A stretch of 64,000 bases of DNA from Prorocentrum cordatum (GCA_963575745.1 CAUYUJ010014756.1:62001-126000), one strand, 5' to 3'. Counted from the stretch's first letter, positions 43,327 through 53,959 are shown. Numbers and translations: made by a program. Notes: generated by a model not told the origin, from the letters alone.

Positions 43327-44152
43327 TTGCGTGCGTGCGTGCGCGCGTGCGTGCGTGTGTGTGTGTGCGTTGTGTGTGTTGTGTGCGTTGTGTGTTGTGT
43401 GTGTGATGTGTTGTGTGTGTTGTGTGTTGTGTGTGTTGTGTGTGTTGTGTGTTGTGTGTTGTGTGCTGTGTGTGTTGTGTGTGTTGTGTGTGTTGTGTGT
43501 GTTGTGTGCTGTGCGTGTTGTGTGTTGTGTGTGTTGTGTGTGTTGTGTGTGGTATGTGTGGTGTGTGTGTTGTGTGGAGTGTGTGGAGTGTGTGGAGTGT
43601 GTGTGTGTGTGTTGTGTGTGTTGTGTGTGTTGTGTGTTGTGTGTGTTGTGTGTGGTGTGTGTATGTTGTGTATGTTGTGTATGTTGTGTGTGTGTTGTGT
43701 GTTGTGTGTGTTGTGTGTTGTGTGTGCTGTGTGTGTTGTGTGTGTTGTGTGTTGTGTGTGTGTTGTGTGTTGTTTGTTGTGTGTTGTGTGTTGTGTGTGT
43801 TGTGTGTTGTGTGTGTTGTGTGTTGTGTGTGTGGTGTGTGTGTGTTGTGTGTGGTGTGTGTGTGTGTTGTGTGTTGCGTGTTGTGTGTTGTGTGTGTTGT
43901 GTGTGCGTTGTGTGTGTTGTGTGTTGTGTGTGTTGTGTGTTGTGTGTGTTGTGTGTTGTGTGTTGTGTGTTGTGTGTGTTGTGTGTTGTGTGTTGTGTGG
44001 TGTGTGTGTGTTGTGTGTTGTGCGTGTTGTGTGTGTTGTGTGTGTTGTGTGTGTTGTGTGTGTGTGTTGTGTGTGTTGTGTGTGTGTTGTGTGTGTTGTG
44101 AGTGTTGTGAGTGTTGTGTGTTGAGTGTGTTGTGTGTGTTGTGTGTGTTGGG
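42975..44152. repeat. 1.2 kb TG-rich microsatellite array
   Basis: GTGTGC repeats to about 43370, then TGTGTGTTG/TGTGTTG repeats to 44152. The 360-490-codon open frames (Cys/Val, His/Thr) are artefacts of the array. Confidence 0.98.
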
Positions 44153-44286
44153 TGAATTGGGTCCAGGTCCCCCCAGGGAATAACAAAACACAGCCAAATC
44201 ATGTCGACTCTTGAAGTAGGAAGGCGCTTGAAGTAGATTGGGATCTGGGAATCCGAATGTACCTCCTTTCAACGACCGGCGTGCAC
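44148..44286 (-). repeat. Dispersed repeat family R1, copy 3 (inverted)
   Basis: Reverse complement begins CGCCGGTCGTTGAAAGGAGG and continues through CCCAGATCCCAATCTACTTC. With copy 2 it forms an inverted repeat enclosing the TG array. Confidence 0.85.
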
Positions 44287-45060
44287 GGATCCCAGCATCT
44301 TCGGGAGCCTTGAGACGGGGGTCAATGCAGACGAGGGTCAGCCAGGGCGCCGGATCCTGCAGGATCCTGCGAAGGCCTCCTCTGGCTGACCCGGGTTAGC
44401 GAGCCGCTCGTGGCCGCGAGGCGGCCGCACCTATTGGCTGACCCGGGCTTGCGAAGACCTGCGTTGCAGTTTTTTTCCCGCAATGCAGTTTTTTGTTTCC
44501 TGCTGACCCGGGTCTGGATTGACCCAGGTCAGAAGGTCCCCGACATCTCGTGAGTGTGGCTCCCTCCACGCGTCCCTGGCCCTCTCCACTGGGCCTCGCG
44601 CGTGCCTCGGGCTGCGCTTCGCGCAAGGGGGCCCCGAGGAGAATCGAAGCGACACTTGGACTCGAGGTCCTCGCGGTCTTTCGAGCAGTGGCGAAGCGTC
44701 CTGGCTCGCTTATCTTGGCATCGCTCGGACGTGTGCATTTTTCCTTCGGCGAGGACCATCGAGGAGCATCCTTGATCATTTTGCGAAAAAACCACGCACG
44801 AAACCGAAAAAAACACAAGGAATGGACGTCCGAGCGATTGCGAGTTATAGCCCTACCAAAGAATGTTCTAAGAACCTTCTGTGGTCTCCACGAACTGTTC
44901 TCGGAGCACTTCTGGCTGGAGCCGCCTTGTTCCTCTCACAGCGGACGCATGTTCTAAGAGCACTGTCTTTTTGTTCCTGGAACATTTCGGGGTTATAAGA
45001 ACCTTTCGTGGTAGGACTATAGGAATGCGGGGACGGTCGGTCCCTGCTCAGGTCTTCTCT
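44287..45060. other. No gene seen; GCTGACCCGGGT motifs
   Basis: GCTGACCCGGGT-like motifs recur (44389, 44440, 44502), as they do near 12570-12670. Open frames on both strands lack recognisable content. Confidence 0.4.
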
Positions 45061-45425
45061 GACGCTTTTCTGACGCATTCGTCCCATCCCTGGGGTGCGT
45101 TTTCTGACGCTTTATGACGCTTTCTGACGCGTTCGTCCAATCTGACGCTTTCCGACGCGTTTCTGAGACGCTTTCGGAGGGTTTGCTTTTTTTTTTTTTT
45201 TTTTTATTTTTTTGTTCCTTTTTTTTTTTTATTTATTTTTTCTTTTTCTTTCTTCTTTCTTTTTTTTTTCTTTATCCTTTTTTTTCTTTTTCTTTTTATT
45301 TTTTTTTTCTTTTCTATCTTTTTTTGGTTTTTTTTATCTATTTTTTCTTTTTTTTTTTTTTATTTTTGACGCTTTCTGACGCGTTTCCAATCTGACGCTT
45401 TCTGGCGCTTTTTTTTTTCCTTGAG
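45060..45425. repeat. TGACGCTTTC minisatellite with embedded T-rich tract
   Basis: TCTGACGCTTT/TCTGACGCGTT units flank a T/C run of about 175 bases (45187-45365). Confidence 0.85.
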
Positions 45426-45426
45426 C

Positions 45427-45592
45427 TATGGGCTCCCTCGAGGGCGCAGAAGTTATTCGCGCTTCGCGCTTCGCGGTCCTCGTTCCTTCTCCCCCTCCTC
45501 CTCGTCCTCCTTTTCTCCCTTTGGGGGGGCGGCGCGAGGGCGCGAAGTTATTCGCGCTTCGCGGAGCGCGAAGCGCGAAGTTGGGAGCCCTA
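45427..45592 (+). mobile_element. Inverted-ended repeat M3, copy 1
   Basis: GGGCTCCCTCGAGGGCG at the left and GTTGGGAGCCC at the right are inverted ends. Inside are TTATTCGCGCTTCGCG, a CTCCTCCTCGTCCTCC tract and the palindrome CTTCGCGGAGCGCGAAG. Confidence 0.65.
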
Positions 45593-45718
45593 GTTGGGGT
45601 TCGTCCAATCTCTGACGCTTTCTGACGCGTGTTCGGCCCTCGGGGTGCGTTCCGGCAGCCGCGCCTCGCCGAGCGCGCCCCGAGGGGCGGCCCGCACCGC
45701 CCTTTCGGAGCCTGCTCC

Positions 45719-45892
45719 AAGGGCTCCCTCGAGGGCGCGAAGTTATTCGCGCTTCGCGCTTCGCGGTCCTCGCTCCTTCTCCCCCTCCTCCTCGTCCTCC
45801 TTTTCTCCCTTTGGGGTGGCGGCGCGAGAGCGCGAAGTTATTCGCGCTTCGCGCTTCGCGGAGCGCGAAGCGCGAAGTTGGGAGCCCTTGCT
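45719..45892 (+). mobile_element. Inverted-ended repeat M3, copy 2
   Basis: Near-identical to 45427-45592, including the TCC insert and the terminal GGGCTCCC/GGGAGCCC pair. Confidence 0.65.
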
Positions 45893-46157
45893 GCTCTCTC
45901 CGGCGGCCGCGGCACGCCAGGCGGAGGCCGCGCCCCTCGCGCTCGCGCCGGACAGCCACCGGGACCCTGACCTTCCAGGAGGGCTACAAAATAGCACGCG
46001 GCTTGAAAGCCTATCCCAGAGCTATTCTACGTCTTGGTTTTGGGCTGTTTCGTTTCGTTTTTTAGATTTTGGGCCTCCCGCGCTAAGACATAGCTCTCTG
46101 GAAGGTCAGGGGACGGAGTGCCCGACGTGCGAGTCTCGACGAGTTCTGGACTTGCCA

Positions 46158-46371
46158 GCCTCGAAGTTATCTCTATCCCTAAGACTGACGCGCCAGAAGG
46201 CGATGACAACCTTAGGGATTCGCCCTCCAAAAATAAGGGGATCCCCTAAGATTGACACGCCAGAAGGCGATGGCAATCTTAGGGATTCGCCCTCAAAAGA
46301 TAAGGGAATCCCTAAGATTGGCATCGTGACGAGGAGATGCCCAGCATAGGGATAGGGATATGTTCCAGGCT
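46158..46371 (-). mobile_element. MITE-like family M2, copy 2
   Basis: Inverted relative to 37710-37862, with ends CCAGCCTCGAAG and TTCCAGGCTGG. Its central CGCCAGAAGGCGATG-AATCTTAGGGATT-CGCCCTC module is present twice in tandem, once in copy 1. Confidence 0.75.
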
Positions 46372-46635
46372 GGTAATGGACCCCGAGAGGCCGAGCACCC
46401 TTCAGGGCCCACTCCGATCCGATCGATCTGCACCGTTTCGATGCCTCTCCTCCCGCCTCCTCCTGTCGACTCTGGCCAGCGCGGTCCGAGTCGACTCCTG
46501 TACTCCGACGACCCCATGCGGTCCGATCTTTGATCCCGATGTGCCGATGCAGCCCGAACCGATACATGCTGATTCGATCCATCTTCACGGTTCGATGCTG
46601 ATTTGTATTGCCTCTCATGTGGGTCACAAGACAGC

Positions 46636-46817
46636 GTTGTGGAGGAGGGCGTTGTCGCTAATCTTCGGGGTAGCAGCATTCGGTAATCATGTGGCCGTCA
46701 CCCCCAGGCGCCATGCAATACGATTGTTGTTGAGGAGGTCGTTGTCGGTGATCTTTGGGGTAGAAGCACTCGGTAATCATGTGGCCGTCACCCCCAGGCG
46801 CCATGCAATACGATTGC
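46636..46817. repeat. ~93-bp tandem duplication
   Basis: GTAATCATGTGGCCGTCACC and GCGCCATGCAATACGATTG occur twice with few changes. Confidence 0.9.
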
Positions 46818-47184
46818 GAGGAGTTCTATTCCACGTGGCAGACATCATGGTCGGCTTCGAAGAAGCGGTGGTGTTGCACGGAAGATAGCACGCTCCGCGC
46901 AATTGTGCCTGGACTTGATTTCAAACACGTGCCGTACAAAATACGAGTCAGGTTGATCATGTCATTTGTTTTTCCAATGTGGCGAATGAAAGAGGGACGG
47001 GATGAGAAAGAGGAGGAGGGCATGCAGAAGTTGATTGTGAGCTTCCGACTATGGGTTTTGGTTTGATGCCACTACCGCGGAAGTGCAGCAAGTTTCTTTG
47101 TGGCCAGAACGTCTAGACTGAGATTATGTTTGTTCTGTTGCACTCGCGCTTTTCCACATAGCGTTGCTGCTCCCCCGCTCGTCT

Positions 47185-47640
47185 AGGGGAGAAGGAGGAG
47201 GAGGAGGAGCAGGAGCAGGAGAAGGAGAGGAGGGGGAGGAGGAGGAGGAGGAAGATGCAAGAGGAGGGGGATGAGAATAAGGTGGGGCACGAGGATGAGA
47301 TGAGGTACGAGGACAACGAGGACGGGGACAACGAGGACGAGGTAGGGTACGAGGATGAGGACGACGACGACGACAAAGTGGTGTACGACGAGAAAAAGGA
47401 GCAACAGCGGGAGGGGTCGACGAGAGGAGAGGAGGAGACTGAGGAGGAGGAGCAGGAGGAGGAGGAGTGAAGGAGGAGAAGTGACAAGGATGATAATCAT
47501 CAGAGCAGGAGAAGGATAAGTACGCGGAGGAGCATAACGAGGAGAAGCAGGAGCCGCATGATCAGGGGTACGACGGGAAGGAGCAGCAGAAGGGAGAGGA
47601 GTCAGAGGAAGAGGAAGAAGAGGAGGACAGAGGATGATGA
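47185..47640. repeat. GGA/GACGAG purine-rich tract
   Basis: Imperfect GGA, GACGAG and AGGATGAG repeats. Open frames are compositional. Confidence 0.85.
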
Positions 47641-48049
47641 CGAAGACTACGGGCGGCGACCACCAAAGCGATGGCCATGACCATTACCACGATTATTTTC
47701 TCATCAGCAGAGGGGCTATGGGAAGTGGACTCGCACCTGGAATCTGCCGCATGGGTACATCCCGCGATGCTGTTGGTGCTGCGGGCACAGTGTTCTCTCC
47801 AGTCGAGGCACAAAGCTGTATGAAAAAACGCACTATCGGAGGCCATCGCCAGTCTCTCGAGTCTGCGCTGTCTGCCCCCTGTCGGTGCCTCTAGCGCCGG
47901 CCCCATCGCGCCTCACGCGCTAAGGGAGGAGGCTTTCGGCCCAACCCGCGCTACAGTGCCTGTTCAGCCACGGGAAGAGGGGGGTGGAGGGAGGGGGGAG
48001 GGCTTCTCAGAAGCACCCCCGCTTCTCAGGAGGCGCGGGCCTGATCTGT

Positions 48050-48149
48050 NNNNNNNNNNNNNNNNNNNNNNNNNNNNNNNNNNNNNNNNNNNNNNNNNNN
48101 NNNNNNNNNNNNNNNNNNNNNNNNNNNNNNNNNNNNNNNNNNNNNNNNN
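48050..48149. other. Assembly gap (100 N)
   Basis: Exactly 100 N, the conventional size for a gap of unknown length. Order and distance across it are assumed by the assembly. Confidence 1.
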
Positions 48150-48284
48150 CCACGCGATCTGGGGGAGAGCGATCTGGAGGTTGCCGCAGCGTGTGGGGCC
48201 CTGTGCCCCGTGGCCGGGGAGGTTATCTCCTCCTCCTCTTCCTCCTCCTCGTTCTCCTCCTGTCCCCCCCTCTACTCAGGAAGT

Positions 48285-48440
48285 GTCCGGTTCGGGCCGG
48301 TTCGGGCCGGTTCGGCGGCGGACCGGTTCGGTTGCAGCGGTTCGATTTCGGCGCCGGTCCGGTTTTGGTCGGTCCGGTTTTGCCAGTCCGGGTCGGTTAT
48401 GCCGGTTCGGTTCGGCGGTCGCGGGACGGTCCGGTTTTGG
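48285..48440. repeat. GGTTCGGGCC minisatellite, left block
   Basis: GGTTCGG/GGTCCGGTTTTG units. A matching block lies at 49765-49915, beyond the G-run array. Confidence 0.85.
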
Positions 48441-48469
48441 GGGGGGCAGTTTTGGGCCGGAGGAGGAGA

Positions 48470-48575
48470 AGGAGGAGGAGGAGTGAGGAGGAGGAGGAGG
48501 AGGAGGAGGAGGAGGAGGAGGAGGAGGAGGAGGAGGAGGATAGGAGAGGTGCCCGGCGAGGTGCCTCGCTGCAGT

Positions 48576-48656
<81 letters not shown>

Positions 48657-48945
48657 TGTCGTCGCCGCCGTCGTCGTCGTCGTCGGGCGCCCCCGGACCT
48701 CTCGGCCCCTTCCCTCATGCCGCTCTTCCCCTCGTCTCCGCGGCCCCGGGGCCGGAAAACGCGGGCCTCCGGGGGCGAGGAGGGCGGGGTTCGGCCGCCT
48801 GGAGCTGCTTTGCCGCCTGGAGGAGGAGGGAGGAGGAGGAGGAGGAGGAGGAGGAGGAAGGCGGAGGAGGAGGAGAGGAGGAGGAGGAGGAGGAGGAGGA
48901 GGATGGAGGAGAGAGGAGGAGGAGGAGGCAGGAGGGGGTCCTCGC
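48470..48945. repeat. GGA and CGT microsatellites
   Basis: GGA at 48463-48542, (CGT)n at about 48578-48685 and GGA again at 48820-48930. Confidence 0.95.
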
Positions 48946-48979
48946 CCCCCCCCCCCGCGCCCTGCTGCACCCCCGAGGG

Positions 48980-49745
48980 GGGTGCGGCACAGGTGGGGGG
49001 GGGCCAGCACGGGGGGGGTGCCCGCACCGGGGGGGGGGAGGTGCCGGCACCGACGGGGGGGAGGTGCGGGCACCAGGGGGTGGTGCGTGGGGGGGTGCCG
49101 GCACCGGTGGGGGGGGTGCCGGCAACGGGGGGGGGGGGTGCCGTCACCGCGGGGGGGGGGGTGGTTGCCGGCACCGGTGGGGGGGGAGGCGGTTGCGGGG
49201 GGTGACGGCAACGGGGGGGGGGGGGGACGGCGGGGGGGGGGTGCCGGCACGGGGGGGGGTTTGCCGGGCACCGCGGGAGGGAGTGCGGCAACGGGTGGGG
49301 GGGCCTGGCACGGGGGGGGGTGCCGAGCACCGGGGGGGGGGTGGTGCCGGAACCGGGGGGGGCGGGTGCCGTGCACCAGGGGGGGGGGTGACGGCACCGG
49401 GGGGGGGTGGGGCCGGCACCGGGGGGGGGGGGTGCGGCAACGGGGTGGCGGTGCCGGCACCGGGGGGGGGGGCCGGGCAACGGGGGGGGGTGGTGCGGCA
49501 CCGGGGGGGGGTGCCGGCCAGCACCCGGGGGGGGGGGTGCCCGCAACGGGGGGGGGGTGGGGTGGTGCCGCAACGGGCCAGGGTGCCAGGCACCCTGGGA
49601 TCCCGTGCCGGGCACCGGGGGGGGGAGGTGTGACGGCACTGGGGAGGGGGGTGCCGGCACAAGGGGGGGGGAGGGGGGCCGCCAACGGGGGGGGGGTGCC
49701 CGGCACCGGGGGGGGCGGCGGCTAAAACGGCGGGGGGGGGTGACG
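48980..49745. repeat. G-run minisatellite GGGGGGGTGCCGGCACC
   Basis: Some thirty units of (G)6-10 followed by TGCCGGCACC, TGCGGCAAC or close variants. The G runs make the plus strand strongly quadruplex-prone and TGCCGGCA is self-complementary. Open frames over 400 codons are artefacts. Confidence 0.95.
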
Positions 49746-49764
49746 GCAACCCCGGGGCCCGGTT

Positions 49765-50005
49765 CGGTTCCACCCGGTTCGGGCTTGCCGTTCGGGCCGC
49801 TTTCGACCGGCCAGTTCGGTTCGAACCGCCCGGTCCGGTTTCAGCCGGTCCGGTTCGGGCTCCGGTTCGGGCGGTTCGGTTGCAGGAGCCGCCGGTTCAC
49901 GGTTACCAGTTCGGTTCGGACTCTTCTTACTCTACGCTCGTCTCCTCCTCCTCCTCCTTCTCCTCCTCCCCCTCCTCATCCTCCTCCTCCTCCTCCTCCT
50001 CCTCC

Positions 50006-50063
<58 letters not shown>

Positions 50064-50130
50064 TGCCTTCGTCCTCCTCCTCCTCCTTGCCCTCATCCTC
50101 CTCCTTCTCCTTCTTGCCCTCCTCCTGGAT
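49765..50130. repeat. GGTTCGG minisatellite, then TCC and TCA microsatellites
   Basis: GGTTCGG units to 49915, TCC to 49990 and (TCA)n at 50005-50061, then TCC. 50131-50440 holds no recognised feature. Confidence 0.9.
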
Positions 50131-50439
50131 AAGTTACCTGAATGCCTGATGGCGAGAATGTCACCCTGACGTAGCCAATCGCCCCTAGGGCCGGTCGGCC
50201 CTGGGGGTGATCAAACTAAGACCTTGGCGATTCCTGCAACGTTCGCTCCAGAAGTCGACAGCTGGTGGAAGGTACACGTGAAAGGTAGGAAGCGACAAAA
50301 GTGGCAGACAAGCGAGGGAGGAAACAGAGGGAAAAGAGGAGGAACTAATTGACCTCAAGAGGGAGGTGAGGCGGAGTAGGATGCCTGGTGGTTGGCAGCG
50401 GCGGTGGTGGCAGCGGAGGTCGGTGAGCGCCTTCCTCCG

Positions 50440-50612
50440 CCTCCCTCCTCCTCCTCCTCCTCCTCCTCCTCCTCCTCCGCTCCTCCTCCTTCCTCCTCCT
50501 CCCTCCTCCTCCTCCTCCTCCTCCTCCTCCTCCTCCTCCTCCTCCTCCTCCTCCTCCTCCTCCTCCTCCTCCTCCTCCTCCTGCTCCTCGTCCTCCTCGT
50601 CCTCCTCACCTG
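50440..50612. repeat. TCC microsatellite
   Basis: About 170 bases of nearly pure TCC, continuing more loosely to 50745. Confidence 0.95.
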
Positions 50613-50744
50613 CCATTCAGCCCCACCCCCTCCTCCCTCCTGGCCGCCATCCCCGTCCTTCCTCCTCCTCGCCCTTTTCCCCGTTCCTCCCCCTCCTCGC
50701 CTGATTCCCCGTTCCTCCCCCTCCTCTCCCTCCTCCTCGCCGCG

Positions 50745-51167
50745 CGCCGTGGAGCGGGTCACCCAGCGGGCGGCCTCGGGCCCCCGCCGCAAACGCCCCT
50801 GTGACCCCCGCGGGCAGGGGCAGCGTCGGGCTCCAGCGCGCCGGAGCTCGGGTGCGCCGGCGTTGTGCGACGAGCCCGGAGCTCGGCGGCCCAGCCCGGC
50901 GCTCGGCAGGGAGCCCGTCTCCCGGCCAGCACTTGCGGCTCTGCGCGGCGGCCGGGGCCGCACAGGGCCGAGAGGGGCACGCTCGCGGGCCCCACCACTG
51001 CGGCCGAGCGCCCGAAGGCCTGCGCCAGCCGGGAGCCCCCGCTGAGGAGGCCTGGTGCGCCGGCCGGGAGCCCACGCTGCAGCCGCTAGAGCCCAAATGG
51101 CTGAGGCCCCCCTGCGCTCCATGGCGGCAGCGGGAGCTCGCGTCGGATTGCAGATCGGGTCTCTCTA
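50745..51167. other. GC-rich segment, open on both strands, no gene assigned
   Basis: Plus and minus frames both lack stops because of the composition. No recognisable domain or splice signal decides between them. Confidence 0.35.
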
Positions 51168-51394
51168 GGCCTCCCACGCGGGGTCGGAGCAGATGGGGTC
51201 GGAGGATCGCGCCGCATCGCCGATGCATCGGCGATGCGGCTCGATGTGGAGCCCGATTTTCTCCACGCCGATGGCGCCGATGCAGCGCCGACGTCGCAGG
51301 TGCATCGCCGATGCATCGGGGATGTACCGCCGATGCATCGGCGATGCGGGGCGACCCTCCGACCCCATCTACTCCGACCCCATCTAGGAGGCCT
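51168..51394. mobile_element. Foldback element with ~70-bp arms
   Basis: GGCCTCCCACGCGGGGTCGG at 51170 and CAGATGGGGTCGGAGGATCG pair with CCGACCCCATCTAGGAGGCC at the right end and CGACCCTCCGACCCCATCT. Inner arms carry CGCATCGCCGATGCATCGGC palindromes. Confidence 0.8.
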
Positions 51395-51654
51395 CTATTC
51401 TCGTCATTTTCGTGGCGGCCCCGTCAGGCCAGCCCGAGTTCCCCAAAGACCCGAGTCTTGCGTCTCCCCGAACAGGGGCGGTCGGGGCCGAGAGGTGCAG
51501 TCAAAAAGCGCTGGAAGGAGGGCCACGCTTGGTGGTCGCTCTGCCCGGCCCTGGCGGCGACCGCTCAGATTGCCACCGTGATGTCTTGATCCCGGTGCGA
51601 GTTAGCTTCTCCAGCAGGTTGTGCACGTGTCTCTCGGTATGTGAACGTTTGCCA

Positions 51655-52095
51655 CGATATATATATATATATATATATATATAGATGGACACCTAATGAC
51701 ACGAACAATAAATATAAGAATAAGAAGAAGAATACGCATAATGATACCGCAGAAAAACCCAAACATAATCCTTTTAGGGCTGTAGGGCTATAGAGCAATA
51801 GGGCTATAGGGCTACATGGGCCATTGGGCTGTATGGGCCATTGGGCTATAGGACTATTGGGCTATAGGGCTATAGGGCTGTAGGGCTGTCGGGCTATAGG
51901 TCTATACGTCTATAGGGCGATAGAGCACCCGGACACCCAGGAACCTGGGCACCCCTGGGCACCTCAGGGCACCCCCGGGCACCTCTGGGCACCCCCGGGC
52001 ACCCCGGGGCACGCAGGCACCCGGGCACCCCTGGGCCCCCGGGCACCCGGGCACCCGGGCACCTTGGCGCCCGGGCCCGCCGCCGAAATCGGCGG
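51655..52095. repeat. AT microsatellite and two minisatellites
   Basis: (TA)n at 51657-51683; GGGCTATAG 9-bp units at 51775-51915; GGGCACCCC 8-10-bp units at 51925-52085. Confidence 0.9.
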
Positions 52096-52419
52096 CACAC
52101 CTCACCTGACCATAAGAATCAGCTAGGACCCCTACAGAGGCAAGCTCTGACTGGGGAATAGGAGTGATGATAGTGATTCACCAGAAAAGCCCAAAGATGA
52201 GGAAGAAAAAGGTGTTCAGGAGGGGCTTTGGTCTTCGGGCCGCTCCCTGGATCTGGGTCGGGGGACCTCTTCTCCTCGGCTCGCCGTGGCGAGCGGGGCC
52301 CCTTCGCTCCTCGTTTCGGCGCTCCGTGTGTCAAGGGAAGGGAAAAAAAACACCCAGGCCCCGACAACTGGCATTTGCCAAGCGGCCCTGGGCGTTCACG
52401 AAACAGCCCTGCCCTGTTC

Positions 52420-52586
52420 TTGAGTCGGGCCTGTACCTCTACAGGGGGAATATTCAAAAATAGCCAAAAAATAGTACGGGAACGATGTTTTTACAATTGT
52501 TTCATCATTTGTTGAATACGTTCTGGGTGTTTTGATTTTGAATTTTTCGTCAAAAATCAGCCCGTAGGGGGACACGCCCGCCCTGA
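52420..52586. mobile_element. MITE family M1, copy C, with 8-bp target duplication
   Basis: Ends TTGAGTCGGGCCTGTACCTC and GTAGGGGGACACGCCC-GCCCTGA. It is flanked on both sides by CCCTGTTC (52412-52419 and 52587-52594). Internal GGAATATTCAAAAATAGCC and TTTTCGTCAAAAATC match the family. An 8-bp duplication suggests a MULE- or hAT-type transposase in trans. Confidence 0.85.
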
Positions 52587-52594
52587 CCCTGTTC

Positions 52595-53313
52595 GACTCC
52601 TTCCTTGGAGGCGTTTACTAAGCAGTTTCGGTTGTCGGGGTGATTATCATGGGGGTGGATGTTTTGCCCTCTCTCATGGAATGGTTGGAACCACTGATCG
52701 CAGATCATCGAACCCTCAGCAGCTGTTGCCTCCCATGGCTCGAGCAACACTCGGGAGGTGGTTGCCAAACTGGCTGATGCGCAGGCCGCCGAAGGCCTAC
52801 ATACACGTGCCGCCCGGGCCGCCTTGGGAGGAGGTGTTGCGTCACCACCTCACGCGCTGGTGGGATCAGAGAATCCAGCAACACATGGCGACAAACGCCA
52901 GCGCCGCAATCAATCAGAGCTTAATCTGCGACACTGACGCGCCAGGCACGAAGAGCCGCGCAAAGCAGCACTACGCCCCAAGTGCCCAGGCCTCGTACGC
53001 TTAGCGTACGCTGTTTTTGGGAAGCTGACCCAATGGGTGTCAGCATTCACTGAAGTCATTCTTGGAAGTGCTGCTGGAGCGCCTTCCTTTATCTCAACCT
53101 GCCCCGAGAACAACCAGGACACCTTGCGTGCTGTTTGCGCTGACCGAGCGCTAGGTCGCGCAAGACAGGTACTGCATGGAATGGCGTGTACGCGCACGGC
53201 TTGCTCGGTGGCGGCCCCCAGAGTGCCCCGGAGGGACGGCGCGGCGGGCCGCGCGCCGGCGGGTCCGCGTGCGCCAGCCTTGCGCCACCCAGGCTCTGCG
53301 CAGCGACGTCGAG
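52595..53313. other. Unassigned segment between MITE copies C and D
   Basis: A plus frame ending at 53004 contains EEVLRHHLTRWWDQRIQQHM, which looks protein-like but is not recognised. It might belong to the same LINE remnant. Confidence 0.3.
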
Positions 53314-53321
53314 CATTGTCT

Positions 53322-53480
53322 TTGAGTCGGGCCTGTCGCTCTACAGGAGGAATATTCAAAGATAGTCAAAAAATAGTCTGGGCACGATTTGCTGACCATT
53401 TTTTGATATGTTTGGCGCATTTGTGGGGCACGTCGATTTGTCGTCCAAAATCCTTCTATAGGGGTACGCGCCCGACCCAA
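53322..53480. mobile_element. MITE family M1, copy D
   Basis: Ends TTGAGTCGGGCCTGTCGCTC and GGGTACGCGCCCGACCCAA. Flanks CATTGTCT (53314-53321) and CATTATCT (53481-53488) differ at one base of eight, fitting an aged target duplication. Confidence 0.85.
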
Positions 53481-53487
53481 CATTATC

Positions 53488-53850
53488 TTCAATAGGCGGG
53501 CAACGGATCGGCGCATGCGCAGCGTGCGAGTACACCAGCATCCGTGCACATTGGGGTGCAGCACAACGGCTCGTGATTCAGTGGAGCATTACTTCCAGTG
53601 CCCCGTGCGGTTCGACTGGAAACGATCGCGACTTGGGCGTTTTCCGTCGCCCATCACAGCTTGCATTGCGATGTTTCGGGCGCTGACGTGGACGATCAGT
53701 CTATCTGTCTTCAGGCGGGTCTCTGCCCACGCGCTCCGTCGAACAGCGGACCACATCCAGCGCCGCACGCTCGCTGACACAAAGACCCGGACAGCACACA
53801 TCAAGCCGCTCGTGCACAAATGGTCGCACGAGGCTTGCAGGGGGCACGCG
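53488..53850 (+). pseudogene. 3' remnant of a LINE-type retrotransposon
   Basis: The frame reads NRRATDRRMRS and then CTLGCSTTARDSVEHYFQC. This is a C-X3-C-X9-H-X3-C knuckle preceded by an N-W/R-A-T-xRR segment, as at the C-terminal end of LINE reverse transcriptases. An amphipathic region with SVFRRVSAHALRRTADHIQR follows. The reverse transcriptase core is not visible upstream. MITE copy D abuts the 5' side and may have interrupted it. The frame then runs into Thr/Pro-rich repeats. Confidence 0.5.
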
Positions 53851-53959
53851 CTGCTGCGCCGGGCATGCCAGGGCAACGTCGGCACCCGCCCACAGCGACG
53901 GCCCTGGGCCGCCGAGGCTGTCGCGCACCCGGCCAGGGCAGGCGCGACGAAGACTCGAA

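Noticed and set aside
42806-44272. 488-codon His/Thr frame and Cys/Val frames on the other strand
   Set aside because: Translation of the TG microsatellite.
45187-45365. T-rich run considered as the poly(A) tail of a minus-strand retrocopy
   Set aside because: Interrupted by many C and by TTTTATTTATT words, flanked on both sides by the same TGACGC minisatellite, and no retrocopied gene lies next to it.
48272-49706. Open frames over 450 codons on both strands
   Set aside because: Translation of the G-run minisatellite and GGA/CGT repeats; adjacent to an assembly gap.
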